Source: Desulfocapsaceae bacterium
GTDB lineage: Bacteria; Desulfobacterota; Desulfobulbia; Desulfobulbales; Desulfocapsaceae
Assembly (NCBI GenBank): GCA_031292275.1
Contig: JARLHL010000047.1
Span: 1 to 64,000 of the forward strand
Direction of reading: 5' to 3'
DNA length: 64,000 nucleotides
Below, one piece after another: positions 50,133-59,271 of this stretch. A model generated the notes under the pieces. That model was not told where the DNA came from. It saw nothing but the letters and a program-made list of their open reading frames with translations, and searched no databases. Position 1 is the first letter of the stretch, and each line of letters starts with the position of its first letter. The translations under genes and the position numbers were made by a program.

Positions 50133-51982
50133 GGTAGTTCCGACAGCTCCTTGCGGATTATCTCGGAGTACTGGCGGATCCGGTCTACCGAAAGGGCGTA
50201 ATTCGCATAGGCCCCCCGCTCAGCCTCGGCAAAGACGGCAATCAGGCCGGAGGCCGGCGGAAGCCGTTTTTCCAGATCGGCCAGGGTGATCGCCGACGGT
50301 TCCATCCGCCAGCTGCGGCCGAGCATCTCCTGAATGGCCCTCCGGCATACGGCCAGGTACCGGGTCTGGTCTCTTTCCGCCGCCTCCGCTATCCTTGCCA
50401 TGCTGCTTTCGAACAGCTCGCGCATCTCCTTTTTTCTGTGCAAGGCCGGGTTATTTCTCAAGTAGCTCCGGCGCAACCTCCAGAGGAGGACCCCCAGCAG
50501 CAGGACGGCGCACAGGACCTGCATGATAATGAACCATGCCCGGGTGAAGACGGGACGGATACCTTTCTGCAGGCCTTCCATCTGCAGATGGATCGGAGCC
50601 AGGCCGGCGATGCCGCTTCCCTGCGGCTCCGCCTTCACTGCCGGGGGAGGTGAGGCCGGGGCGCTCGGTGCCGGGGCGGCCTGGCCCTGGCCGGTTGCCT
50701 TGACGGTGATCGGGATGGGAGGACTGGTCAGGGTCGTGTAGTCTTCCTTGTCCGGATCGAAGAAGGTAAAAGATGCCGGCGGCAGTTCCGTAACATGGCT
50801 GTCCTTGATGACGACCGCCCGCTCGAAGGTCTTCTTCCCCTGGTTCGGACCGTCTCCCTGCTTGAATCCGGCAGCCGGCGGATAGGTCTTCCATCTCGGG
50901 TCTTCAGGGAACTGCGGTGCCTTTACCAGATCGAAATTCCCCGAGCCTGCGACGGTCATGGTCAGGTTCAGGGGATCTCCAACCGCCACCTCGGTGGGCT
51001 TTGCCTGCACCGAGAGGCTGAAGTGGCCGATGGCCCCGGAAAAATCACGGGGCTGATGCGCTGTCGGCAAGGCTCTCGCCTCCAGGGTAAAGGGCTTGCT
51101 GCTCACCGTTACGGGTCGGCTTTCGAAGCCGCCGAAGGCGTTTTGAAAAAAATCATCCTGGAAGATGTCCGGATCGCCGAAGCCCGGCGGGAAGGGATTG
51201 CCGCGGCGGGGCAGCAGCAGCGTCGCATCGAGATCGACGCTCAGGGACTGTTTGCCCTCCTTTACCGCCGAGATCGAGGTATCCCAGCTGAGTACCGAAT
51301 AGGAGGTCCCGTTGACGTCTTCCTGGGTCTGCTGCGGATTCTGACTCAGCTGGGGCATTACGAAGCCTTCACCCTTGAGAGTCGGCAGGGAACTCAGATT
51401 GACCTTGATGTCCTGGCGGAAATAGGCCCGTATTCGCAGGGGAATGGTCTCCCCTACCCAGCTGTGTTCCCTGGGTTCGACGACCCGGAGAAAGGCCATC
51501 GCCGCCCCTTCTCTACTGGTATTGGAGCGCGTCTGTGGGCTGCCTGTTCCCTGTCCGGGAGGCACCGTCTGTGACTGGGCGACCTCGAAGGAAACCGGAT
51601 TGGTGGTCAGGGTGGTCCCGTCGACAGCGACGCTGATGGGGGGGATGGTATACTGGCCAGGTCTGTCTGCCTGGACCAGGTAGGCCTGGGAGGTCGTGGA
51701 TGAAAAGGAGTTGTTGATCATCTGCACCTGGGTGCTCGTACCCCGTTTCTGAAAGTGCAGCCCCGCGACCTCGGGGAGACGGATCTCAGCCTGCCTGCCG
51801 CCATTGAGGGTGACAGTCAGGATGGCGCCCGTCTCGACGGAGAACTGCTCCGGATGGATGGCGGCAAAGGCCGTGGCCTCCGTCTGGCATCTGCCGGTGG
51901 CGGCGCTGAAGAGAGTTGCCAGGACAAGCAGGATGAGCAGGCCCGCAGCCGGTTTAATCTGCTGCCGTCGACGATAGGCCAT
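50129..51982 (-). CDS. batD: BatD family protein
   Basis: 617 residues. A signal peptide (LLILLVLATLFSAATGRC) is followed by a long extracytoplasmic beta-rich region with repeated immunoglobulin-like units: QFSVETGAILTVTLNGG, VGETIPLRIRAYFRQDIKV and VGDPLNLTMTVAGSGNFDLVKAPQFP. A membrane helix lies near residue 495, with a cytoplasmic tail (AERDQTRYLAVCRRAIQEM). These are the hallmarks of BatD. The start codon shares one base with the batB/C stop (TAATG coupling). BatD is required in several bacteria for Bat function, but its exact role is unclear. Confidence 0.9.
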   Translation of the reverse strand: MAYRRRQQIKPAAGLLILLVLATLFSAATGRCQTEATAFAAIHPEQFSVETGAILTVTLNGGRQAEIRLPEVAGLHFQKRGTSTQVQMINNSFSSTTSQAYLVQADRPGQYTIPPISVAVDGTTLTTNPVSFEVAQSQTVPPGQGTGSPQTRSNTSREGAAMAFLRVVEPREHSWVGETIPLRIRAYFRQDIKVNLSSLPTLKGEGFVMPQLSQNPQQTQEDVNGTSYSVLSWDTSISAVKEGKQSLSVDLDATLLLPRRGNPFPPGFGDPDIFQDDFFQNAFGGFESRPVTVSSKPFTLEARALPTAHQPRDFSGAIGHFSLSVQAKPTEVAVGDPLNLTMTVAGSGNFDLVKAPQFPEDPRWKTYPPAAGFKQGDGPNQGKKTFERAVVIKDSHVTELPPASFTFFDPDKEDYTTLTSPPIPITVKATGQGQAAPAPSAPASPPPAVKAEPQGSGIAGLAPIHLQMEGLQKGIRPVFTRAWFIIMQVLCAVLLLGVLLWRLRRSYLRNNPALHRKKEMRELFESSMARIAEAAERDQTRYLAVCRRAIQEMLGRSWRMEPSAITLADLEKRLPPASGLIAVFAEAERGAYANYALSVDRIRQYSEIIRKELSELP

Positions 51983-53898
51983 TACCAGTCTCTCCCGGGT
52001 TTCTCATCTTTTCCCGCAGAAGGAGCGAAATTCAGCATTTTCCCCTCATCGTTCTTCATGCTGTTCAGAAGCTGTTCTGCATCCTCTCTGGTCATTTTTC
52101 CCTCCTTCCGGCGTTCATTGTCTGCACCCTCTTGCTCGGTCCTGGCTGCCGCCTGATTGTCCCGGGTCTGATCCTGCCCGTGCACCCCGGCACCGTCCGG
52201 TTGCCGAGGATTGCTGGTATCAGGCCGGGATCCGGCCTGCTGCTGGGTTCCCGCAACCTGCTGTCCGGGTTGATCCCCCTGGTCCCTCTGCCCCTGCGGG
52301 CTCTGCTGCCCGGATTGATCCTGTTGCTTCTGCGGGGTATCGTGCCGGTCCTTTTTCGATTGATCCGTTTGATGTGTCTGCTGCTGGTCCTGCTGCTTCT
52401 GCTCCTCCTTTTTTTTCAGCTCGTCATAGGCCTGCTGCACCAGCTTCAGGTTGGCGGCGGCATTCCGGCTATCGGGATTGAGGGCCAGGCTGGCCTTATA
52501 GGAGTCTATGGCCTGCTTCCAGAGTTCCAGGGTCTGCCTGTCATCGGAACCTTCCCTGGTCCCGCCTTTTTTGAACTGGGCGTTTCCCCTGTTGTAATAG
52601 GCCTTTTCCTGCAGATCCAGATCCGGGCTCTTCAAGGCCCCGTCGAAGGCGGCAATGGCATCGTCATACTGGTTGTTCTTGTAGGCTGCTGCCCCGGAAT
52701 TAAACAGGATTTTCGGATCATCCGGATGCTTCTTCAAGAGCTTGCCGTAGAATTCCGCAGCCTTCGGATAGTTTCCCGCATCATAGGCCGTTTCACCTTC
52801 GGAGCCATGGGAGGAGGCGGGCCAGGAAAGGAGGGAGGCCGCCAGCAGCAGGATGGCTGTATCTTTGCCCCGACCGGTGAAGTCTTTGAGCCGAAACCCG
52901 AAAAGGCCGGATTTCCGGGTCCCGATCATGAATTCCAGGGCCAGAAGTACCGCCGCTGCCCCCAGGGGCCATTGAAAACGCTCCAGAGGCACCTTGCGGC
53001 GCTGCCCGTCCCGTTCATCCTTGGGGATCAGCGAGAGCTTCTGCTGATAGATGGTCTGCAGCCCCTGTCCCTGGTTGCCCAGGGGGACATAGAGGCCCTT
53101 TCCCTTTTCGGCGATCTGGGTCAGGGTCGCCTCGTCCAGATGGGAGACGACCAGATTGCCCTCCTCATCCTTGACAAAACCCTTGGCTCCCCCTCCGATG
53201 GGGATAATCTCTCCCTCCTTGGTGCCGACACCGACGGTGAAGATCCGCATTCCCTTTTTCGCAGCCTCCGTCGCTGCGGCGAGGGCATCCCCATCGAGAT
53301 TTTCGCCGTCGGTGATCAGGACCAGGAGCTTGTAATTGGCCTCGTTGCTGAGCACCGATTCCGCCTGGCGGATGGCTTCGGCAATATTGGTGCCGCCCTT
53401 GGGAACGATATTGGTGTCGACCTCTTTGAGCGAATTCTCAAAGGCCTGGTAATCCCCGGTCAGCGGACACATCTCGTAGGCCTCTCCGGCAAAGGGCATC
53501 AGCCCGACCCGGTCGCCGCCCAGCTGGTCGATAAAGTCCATGATCGCAAGTTTCGCCCGTTCGAGGCGGTTGGGCTTGATATCCTGGGTCAGCATGCTCT
53601 TCGAGGTGTCCAGGGCAAAGAGGATGTCGATCCCCTTGCGATTGACATCCTCCCATTGAAAACCGTACTGCGGGCGGGCCAGGGCCAGGAAGCAGCAGAA
53701 CAGCGCCAGCAGAAAAATCGTTTTCTTGGCAGCCTGCCTTGTGGACGAGACATTTCTGGTGAGGACCGGGAGCAGATGGGGGGCCGCGAATTTTTCCAGG
53801 GCGGCCTTGCATGCGGCCTCCAGGCTCCTCATCAGGAAGAGCGTACCGACGCAGACGATGAGACCTGCGAGGATCCAGAGTGGTTGGGCAAAAGTCAT
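51982..53898 (-). CDS. batB: BatB-BatC fusion: VWA domain, TPR repeats and Q-rich tail
   Basis: 638 residues. N-terminal membrane helices (about 5-25 and 60-75) precede a von Willebrand A domain (about 90-290) with an intact MIDAS (DTSKS and PKGGTNIAEA, LITDGENLDG). A helix near 325 follows, then a signal-like hydrophobic stretch and TPR repeats (YDAGNYPKAAEFYGKLLKKH, ILFNSGAAAYKNNQYDDAIAAFD, YNRGNAQFKK). A long Gln/Asp/Lys-rich low-complexity tail closes it (about 510-610). In Bacteroidetes BatB and BatC are separate; here they are one polypeptide. ATG 53898 is chosen: the longer frame (53943) would overlap batA by 35 bases. Confidence 0.88.
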   Translation of the reverse strand: MTFAQPLWILAGLIVCVGTLFLMRSLEAACKAALEKFAAPHLLPVLTRNVSSTRQAAKKTIFLLALFCCFLALARPQYGFQWEDVNRKGIDILFALDTSKSMLTQDIKPNRLERAKLAIMDFIDQLGGDRVGLMPFAGEAYEMCPLTGDYQAFENSLKEVDTNIVPKGGTNIAEAIRQAESVLSNEANYKLLVLITDGENLDGDALAAATEAAKKGMRIFTVGVGTKEGEIIPIGGGAKGFVKDEEGNLVVSHLDEATLTQIAEKGKGLYVPLGNQGQGLQTIYQQKLSLIPKDERDGQRRKVPLERFQWPLGAAAVLLALEFMIGTRKSGLFGFRLKDFTGRGKDTAILLLAASLLSWPASSHGSEGETAYDAGNYPKAAEFYGKLLKKHPDDPKILFNSGAAAYKNNQYDDAIAAFDGALKSPDLDLQEKAYYNRGNAQFKKGGTREGSDDRQTLELWKQAIDSYKASLALNPDSRNAAANLKLVQQAYDELKKKEEQKQQDQQQTHQTDQSKKDRHDTPQKQQDQSGQQSPQGQRDQGDQPGQQVAGTQQQAGSRPDTSNPRQPDGAGVHGQDQTRDNQAAARTEQEGADNERRKEGKMTREDAEQLLNSMKNDEGKMLNFAPSAGKDEKPGRDW

Positions 53899-53908
53899 TT
53901 CAGGCCTC

Positions 53909-54895
53909 TTAGGGCAGACGTTTCTGCTCCCGCAGCAGCTCAAAACCCAGCAGGAGCAGTGCGGCCAGGAGCGGAATGGGGAAAAGTTCCCGGTAATGGT
54001 TAAAATTTTTAATTGTCCGGCTGGTGGTCTCCATGGAATTGATCTCCTCGTATATCTTCTCCAGGGATTGGGTGTCCGTGGCCCGGAAATACCGGGCGCC
54101 GGTCATCTGCGCAATTTTATTCAGGGTGTCTTCATCGATATCAACCTTCATCCGTACCATCCTTTTCCGGCCGAAGCTGTCGACGACGGGGATGGGGGCC
54201 TCGCCTTTGGTCCCGGCGCCAATGGTATAGACCTTTATCTTCATGGTCTCTGCCGCCTCGGCCGCCACCAGCGGCGGCACCTTGCCGGAATTGTTCATGC
54301 CGTCGGTGAGCAGGATCAGGATACGGGACTTAGCGTCCTTGTCGTTGAGCCGGTTGACGCCTGCGCCGATGGCGGAGCCGATGGCCGTGCCGTCATCGAC
54401 CATGCCGATGGAGACTGCATCGAGCCGTTTGCGCAGCCAGTCATGATCGAGAGTGAGGGGACAGATCAGATGGGGCTGGTCTGCGAAGGCCAGCAGGCCG
54501 ATCCTGTCGTTGGGACGGGCGTCGATAAACTGGCTGACCACCGATTTGATCACGTCCAGGCGGTTGGCAGGCTGTCCGTGCAGGGTGAAATCCAGGGCGT
54601 GCATCGAGCCCGACACGTCGACGGCCAGCATGATGTCGATACCGCTGGCCGTAATTTCCGTGGTCGTGTTCCCCTGCTGGGGCTCGGCCAGGGAGACGAT
54701 GAGCAGAGCGCAGGCCAGCAGTCGGACGGCGGTCAGGATCCGGCCGGGGCTGGTCCTGCGGCCTGCCGCCAGCGAGGAGGCCAGGCTGGTGGTGGAAAAG
54801 ATCAGCGCCGGAGCCGGTCCCCTCCTGCCTCTGATCAGGGCCAGAAAGGGGATCAAGGTCAGGAGCCACAGGAGTTCTGGGTGGAGAAAACGCAT
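53909..54895 (-). CDS. batA: BatA: membrane-anchored VWA domain protein
   Basis: 328 residues. N-terminal helices (LLWLLTLIPFLALI and ILTAVRLLACALLIVSL) precede a von Willebrand A domain with MIDAS DVSGSM (about 92), DDGTAIGSAIGAG and LLTDGMNNSG. A C-terminal helix closes it (LFPIPLLAALLLLGFELL). This is the standard BatA layout: the metal-binding face is extracytoplasmic. It probably interacts with BatB and the other Bat proteins and with the MoxR ATPase. 34 bases after the DUF4381 gene, same operon. Confidence 0.9.
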   Translation of the reverse strand: MRFLHPELLWLLTLIPFLALIRGRRGPAPALIFSTTSLASSLAAGRRTSPGRILTAVRLLACALLIVSLAEPQQGNTTTEITASGIDIMLAVDVSGSMHALDFTLHGQPANRLDVIKSVVSQFIDARPNDRIGLLAFADQPHLICPLTLDHDWLRKRLDAVSIGMVDDGTAIGSAIGAGVNRLNDKDAKSRILILLTDGMNNSGKVPPLVAAEAAETMKIKVYTIGAGTKGEAPIPVVDSFGRKRMVRMKVDIDEDTLNKIAQMTGARYFRATDTQSLEKIYEEINSMETTSRTIKNFNHYRELFPIPLLAALLLLGFELLREQKRLP

Positions 54896-54929
54896 CGTTA
54901 CATTCCTTTTCTCAAAGGCCGGCAGGATA

Positions 54930-55571
54930 TCATGGATCGAGATTCCCGGCTGTCTGACCCTGGGGCTGCCGGTCAGGTATGGGCCTGGTTGTCTCTATAA
55001 ATTTCCGGACCGCCCGGTCCATATCCGACAGGTCCTGATCCGGGATCCCGTGGGCAAATTTTGCCCTGTCACACTGCTCCATGCACTCCTGCAGATCACC
55101 GGCATGGATCCTGAGATCAACCTCCGCAAGGGTGCAGCCCTCTTGCAGGCGGGAGAAAAATTCCCGGGTGGTCTGCCGGGTGGAGCGGATCTGAAAGCGT
55201 GACTCAATATACTGTCGCAGGATGGCGGAGACCCGCTCTGCGTAGAGCAGCGGCTGCCCCTGAAGCTGTCCGGCCAGCTCCAGTTCCTTTAAGGCGATCT
55301 CGTCCGGCCCCGGCTTCACAATTGCAGATTTCCGCCTGCGCCTGGCAATGATGATGGCTGCCAGTACGGCCGCCAGTGTCAGGGCCGCCAGCCCCGGGAT
55401 GAGAAACACGGGCGGTCCCTCCGGCAGGAGGACGGGCCCCTGGATATCCCTGATTTCAGGTGGGCCGGCCTGACCGGGCTGCAGGACAGCTCCCGGCTGC
55501 TGGCAGTGACCTGCAACCGGCATCAACAGCAGTGACAGGGCCAGAAACAGGGCCGCAAAAAGGGATTTCAT
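54930..55571 (-). CDS. DUF4381-type membrane protein of the Bat operon
   Basis: 213 residues. A signal peptide (LFAALFLALSLLLMPVAG) is followed by a proline-rich stretch and a membrane helix (FLIPGLAALTLAAVLAAIIIARRRRK). A cytoplasmic helical domain has LYAERVSAILRQYIESRFQI and RQTTREFFSRLQEG. This matches the DUF4381 family that sits between the DUF58 and batA genes in MoxR operons. Its ATG overlaps the DUF58 gene by four bases. Function not established. Confidence 0.8.
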   Translation of the reverse strand: MKSLFAALFLALSLLLMPVAGHCQQPGAVLQPGQAGPPEIRDIQGPVLLPEGPPVFLIPGLAALTLAAVLAAIIIARRRRKSAIVKPGPDEIALKELELAGQLQGQPLLYAERVSAILRQYIESRFQIRSTRQTTREFFSRLQEGCTLAEVDLRIHAGDLQECMEQCDRAKFAHGIPDQDLSDMDRAVRKFIETTRPIPDRQPQGQTAGNLDP

Positions 55572-56482
55572 CGCCTGATCCTCCTCCTTCTAGCCCCAAA
55601 AAATCCTGTAAGGGCCGGGATGTACGGCTCACCGGTGGACAGATTGAGCACATCGACTCCTGCTGCGCGGGTGGTCTTCAGCAGATTCTTCTGCCGCTGG
55701 GCGGCAGTCTCTGCGTACCGGGCGCGGATGGCCGGATCCGAGGTGTTCAATTCCACCTGCCGGCCGTTCTCGGCATCCTCGATGGTCAGCCAGCCCACAT
55801 CGGGCAGCGCGTGTTCCCTGGGATCGGAGACGATGATACCGATCAGGTCGTGACGCCGGTTGCCGGTGCGGAGCTTGGGCTGCAGCTGGTCCAGCCCTGC
55901 CTGAAAATCCCCGGGCAGGCAGAAATCCGAGATCAGAAAGACCACGGACCTGCGTTTGCAGACCCGGCCCGCGAAGTCCAGCGGCACATTGAGATCGGTC
56001 TTCTTCCCCTGGGGCTTGAAATACAGGATCTCCCGGATTACCCGCAGGATATGGGAGCGGCCTTTTTGGGGCGGGATAGAGAGCTCGATAAAATCGGTGA
56101 AGAGGATGAGGCCGACCTTGTCGTTGTTGCGAATGGCGGAAAAGGCCAGTACCGCCCCCAGCTCGGCCATCATCTCCCGTTTGGATGAGGAGGTCGAGCC
56201 GAACTGGCCGGAGCCGCTGATGTCGATGAGCAGAAGGATGGTCAGCTCCCGTTCCTCGGTAAATTTTTTGATATGGGGAATGCCGGTCCTGGCGGTGACG
56301 TTCCAGTCGATGGCCCTGATCTCGTCTCCGGCCACGTATTCCCGGACCTCGTCGAAGTTCATGCCGCTGCCCTTGAAGACCGAGTGATAGTCCCCGGCCA
56401 GGCTGTCGTTGACCAGCCGCCGGGTCCTCACTTCGACCTGCCGCACTTTTTTCAGGATCTCTCTGGTGATTTGGGCTTCCAT
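55568..56482 (-). CDS. DUF58 (VWA-like) protein
   Basis: 304 residues. The DUF58 core is visible: DYHSVFKGSGMNFDEVREYVAGDEIRAIDWNVTARTG, followed by a VWA-like fold with the MIDAS-like LLIDISGSGQFG. FLISDFCLPGDF and GVDVLNLSTGEPYIP complete the C-terminal part. DUF58 proteins are encoded next to MoxR ATPases and may be their clients. Four-base overlap with the following DUF4381 gene. No signal peptide: cytoplasmic. Confidence 0.9.
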   Translation of the reverse strand: MEAQITREILKKVRQVEVRTRRLVNDSLAGDYHSVFKGSGMNFDEVREYVAGDEIRAIDWNVTARTGIPHIKKFTEERELTILLLIDISGSGQFGSTSSSKREMMAELGAVLAFSAIRNNDKVGLILFTDFIELSIPPQKGRSHILRVIREILYFKPQGKKTDLNVPLDFAGRVCKRRSVVFLISDFCLPGDFQAGLDQLQPKLRTGNRRHDLIGIIVSDPREHALPDVGWLTIEDAENGRQVELNTSDPAIRARYAETAAQRQKNLLKTTRAAGVDVLNLSTGEPYIPALTGFFGARRRRIRR

Positions 56483-56589
56483 GGCGTCTATATAAAAGTT
56501 TCGTTTTGATGCCAGCCTCGCCGTTCCTGCTGCCGGACTGAAATGGCGGGATTTTATCTTTCGCTTGTGAACCTGGTCAGCAATGCTGG

Positions 56590-57642
56590 TCAGGGTACCG
56601 GTACGGTGTCGAGGATCTTGCGGATGATGTCCTCGCTGCTGACGGCTTCGGCCTCGGCCTCGTAGCTGATCCGCAGACGATGCCGCATCACGTCCGGTGC
56701 CGCCGACTTGACGTCATCCGGGGTCACGTAGCCGCGTCCGGCCAGATAGGCCAGGGCCCTGGAGACGGCCTTGAGGTTGATGGTGGCCCTGGGCGAGGCG
56801 CCTATCTCGATATAGTCCTGCAGGTCGAGTTTGAAGGCCTTCGGGTCGCGAGTGGCATAGACTAAAGAGACGATATAGTCTTTTATCTTGTCATCCATAT
56901 AGATGGAGTCCACCACCGTGCGTGCGGCCAGGATGTCGGCGGGGCTGATCACGGGATTGACCTGCAGGTTCGAATCCGTATGGTCTTTCGCCTCCAGGAT
57001 CTGCCTCTCCTCGGCCATGCTCGGATAGGTGACCACCACCTTCAGCATGAAACGGTCCATCTGGGCCTCGGGCAGGGGGTAGGTGCCCTCCTGTTCGATG
57101 GGGTTCTGGGTGGCCAGGACCAGAAAGAGCTCGGGCAGCCTGAATGTCTGGCTGCCGATGGTCACCTGCCTCTCCTGCATGGCCTCCAGCAGGGCCGACT
57201 GGACCTTGGCCGGCGCCCGGTTGATCTCGTCGGCCAGGATCATCGAGGAGAAGATCGGTCCCTGCTTGATGATAAAGGAGGTGTCCCGGGGGTTGTAGAT
57301 CTCGGTGCCGATGATATCGGCGGGCAGCATGTCGGGGGTGAACTGGATGCGTCTGAAATCAGTCTGGATGGCCGTGGCCAGGGTCTTGACCGCCAGGGTT
57401 TTGGCCAGCCCCGGTACGCCTTCCAGCAGGATGTGGCCGCCGGTAAGCAGGCCCACCAGCAGGCGTTCCACCAGATGCCGCTGGCCGATGACGACCTTTG
57501 CCATCTGCTGACGCAAAAGGCCCAGCCAGGCCGAGCTGAGCTTCACTGATTCGTTGATGGCCTGGATGGAGGTAAAGACATCCCCTTCCCGGTGGGCCGC
57601 AAGGGCCGGGGGCTGAGGTGATTCGGCGGATCTGTTGAACAT
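56590..57642 (-). CDS. MoxR-type AAA+ ATPase
   Basis: 350 residues. Walker A is LEGVPGLAKT (about 73), Walker B LADEINRAPAKVQSALLEAMQE, sensor-1 LATQNPIEQEGTYPLPEAQMDRFM, and arginine-finger/sensor-2 elements are GASPRATINL. This is the MRP subfamily of MoxR ATPases, chaperone-like partners of VWA proteins. It opens the operon moxR-DUF58-DUF4381-batA-batB/C-batD-batE; the gap to DUF58 is 107 bases. Divergent from the Kor operon, with a tandem repeat and a palindrome in the shared region. Confidence 0.93.
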   Translation of the reverse strand: MFNRSAESPQPPALAAHREGDVFTSIQAINESVKLSSAWLGLLRQQMAKVVIGQRHLVERLLVGLLTGGHILLEGVPGLAKTLAVKTLATAIQTDFRRIQFTPDMLPADIIGTEIYNPRDTSFIIKQGPIFSSMILADEINRAPAKVQSALLEAMQERQVTIGSQTFRLPELFLVLATQNPIEQEGTYPLPEAQMDRFMLKVVVTYPSMAEERQILEAKDHTDSNLQVNPVISPADILAARTVVDSIYMDDKIKDYIVSLVYATRDPKAFKLDLQDYIEIGASPRATINLKAVSRALAYLAGRGYVTPDDVKSAAPDVMRHRLRISYEAEAEAVSSEDIIRKILDTVPVP

Positions 57643-57706
57643 GGCAACTCCTCTCTGGATAGGAACTCGTGGTGATCAGTTGATGCCCGAAGTATAGTAA
57701 GCCAAC

Positions 57707-57745
57707 ATTGCCGGAGCATTGCCGGAGCATTACAATATCGTAATG
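57707..57745. promoter_or_regulatory. tandem repeat and palindrome between moxR and the Kor operon
   Basis: ATTGCCGGAGC occurs twice in direct tandem (57707-57717 and 57718-57728). CATTAC-AATATC-GTAATG (57728-57745) is a six-base palindrome. Both lie in the 268-base divergent region and could be operator sites; the protein is unknown. Confidence 0.4.
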
Positions 57746-57910
57746 AGGCCTTGTATAGGGCTCTCTGCCGCCGGTCTTTTTTCCTGTAATTGACCACAGG
57801 CTCTATCTTTACCTGATCCGGGTATGATAGTGTAATGAGAGGTGTTGAGCGGTATCGGGAACCTTTTTAAGGGCACTGAGACCGGCGGTTCATGTGTGAT
57901 TGGGGGATCT

Positions 57911-58129
57911 ATGGCGAAGAAGAAGCTTAAAGGACACCGGATCAACCGGGACTGGTGCAAGGGCTGCGGGATCTGCGTCAGGTTCTGTCCCAAAGGCGTC
58001 CTGGAGTTGGATGCGGCGGATAAGGCGGCGGCGGTACGGCCCCGGGAATGCATATGCTGCCGGCTGTGCGAACTCCGCTGCCCGGATCTGGCAATCGAGG
58101 TCGTGGTGGAGGATGAAGACGATGACTGA
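57911..58129 (+). CDS. korD: 2-oxoacid:ferredoxin oxidoreductase, ferredoxin (delta) subunit
   Basis: A 72-residue 2x(4Fe-4S) ferredoxin. The two cluster motifs are CKGCGICVRFCPKGV and CICCRLCELRCPDL. It carries electrons from the thiamine site to free ferredoxin. It is the first gene of the operon, before the alpha subunit. ATG 57911 is preceded by GGGGGAT; longer in-frame starts to 57842 exist but lack the family N-terminus. The stop overlaps the alpha subunit start by eight bases. Confidence 0.93.
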   Translation: MAKKKLKGHRINRDWCKGCGICVRFCPKGVLELDAADKAAAVRPRECICCRLCELRCPDLAIEVVVEDEDDD

Positions 58130-59270
58130 GAGGATAGAGTTTGTCCAGGGCAACGAGGCCTGCGTCGAGGGGGCGCTGTACGCGGGGCTGGAATTTTTCG
58201 CGGGCTACCCGATCACCCCCTCCACCGAGGTGGCGGAGCTCTTGTCCGAGCGTCTGCCGCAGCGGGGCGGGCGCTTTATCCAGATGGAGGATGAAATCGC
58301 CTCCATGTGCGCCATCATCGGTGCCTCGCTGACCGGCCGCAAGGTGATGACGGCCACCAGCGGCCCCGGCTTTTCGCTGAAGCAGGAGGCCATCGGCTAT
58401 GCCTGCATGGCCGAGATCCCCTGCGTGATCGTCAACGTCCAGAGGGGCGGGCCGTCCACCGGCAATCCCACCCATGTCAGCCAAGGGGATGTAAACCAGG
58501 CCCGGTGGGGGACCCACGGTGATCACGCCGTTATCGCGCTGACCGCCTCCAACCACCAGGACGTCTTTGCCATGACCGTCGATGCCTTCAACCTGGCCGA
58601 GACTTACCGGACCCCGGTGATCCTGCTCTTCGACGAGGTGATCGGTCATATGCGGGAGAAGCTGGTGGTCCCGGAAAAAGGCGAGATCGCCATTGTCGAC
58701 CGGCTGCGGACCTCTGTGGGCAAGGACGTGGACTATCATCCCTATCTGCCCCGTGAGGACGGCCGGCTGCCGATGTCCGATTTCGGGGGGGATCACCGGT
58801 ACAACGTCACAGGCCTCTTCCATGATATGTGGGGCTTTCCGTCCAACGATCCCAGGGTGGTGAGGGACCTCCTCCATCATCTGGTGGATAAGATCGAGAC
58901 CAATGTGGGCGCCATCAGCCGCTACCGGGAGCATCACCTGGAGGGCGCCGACTATGTGATGATCTCCTACGGTTCCTCGGCCCGCTCGGCCATCCATATG
59001 GCTGAACACCGACGGGAGAGGGGAGAGAGGATCGGCGTTCTCGAGCTGCAGTCCCTCTGGCCCTTCCCCGAGGAGCTGGTCAGGGGAAAATGCAGGGGCG
59101 CCAAGGGGGTGATCGTGGTCGAGATGAATATGGGCCAGGTGATGCGGCAGGTGAGGGCCTGCGTCGATGCGCCGGAAAAGGTCTTTCTCGCCAACCGGAT
59201 CGACGGCAAGCTGATCACGCCCGCCGATATCAAAGCGGTCCTCAGGGTGATCCAGGGGAAGGGGGTGTAA
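58122..59270 (+). CDS. korA: 2-oxoglutarate-type ferredoxin oxidoreductase, alpha subunit
   Basis: 382 residues. EFVQGNEACVEGALYAGLEFFAGYPITPSTEVAELL is the KorA/VorB entry; ATSGPGFSLKQEAIGYACMAEIPCVIVNVQRGGPSTGNPT follows with QGDVNQARWGTHGDH. IGVLELQSLWPFPEELV and VVEMNMGQVMRQV form the C-terminal part. KorA in anaerobes takes 2-oxoglutarate to succinyl-CoA or the reverse; a branched-chain 2-oxoacid is an alternative. The order D-A-B-C and the next gene, a glutamate dehydrogenase, favour 2-oxoglutarate. Start overlaps korD (ATGACTGA). Confidence 0.92.
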   Translation: MTERIEFVQGNEACVEGALYAGLEFFAGYPITPSTEVAELLSERLPQRGGRFIQMEDEIASMCAIIGASLTGRKVMTATSGPGFSLKQEAIGYACMAEIPCVIVNVQRGGPSTGNPTHVSQGDVNQARWGTHGDHAVIALTASNHQDVFAMTVDAFNLAETYRTPVILLFDEVIGHMREKLVVPEKGEIAIVDRLRTSVGKDVDYHPYLPREDGRLPMSDFGGDHRYNVTGLFHDMWGFPSNDPRVVRDLLHHLVDKIETNVGAISRYREHHLEGADYVMISYGSSARSAIHMAEHRRERGERIGVLELQSLWPFPEELVRGKCRGAKGVIVVEMNMGQVMRQVRACVDAPEKVFLANRIDGKLITPADIKAVLRVIQGKGV

Positions 59271-59271
59271 T

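Noticed and set aside
52132-54003. Long plus-strand open frame across the Bat genes
   Set aside because: It is the antisense of batB/C and batA, whose domains and motifs are clear on the minus strand; the plus-strand protein is Leu/Gly/Pro-rich without domains.
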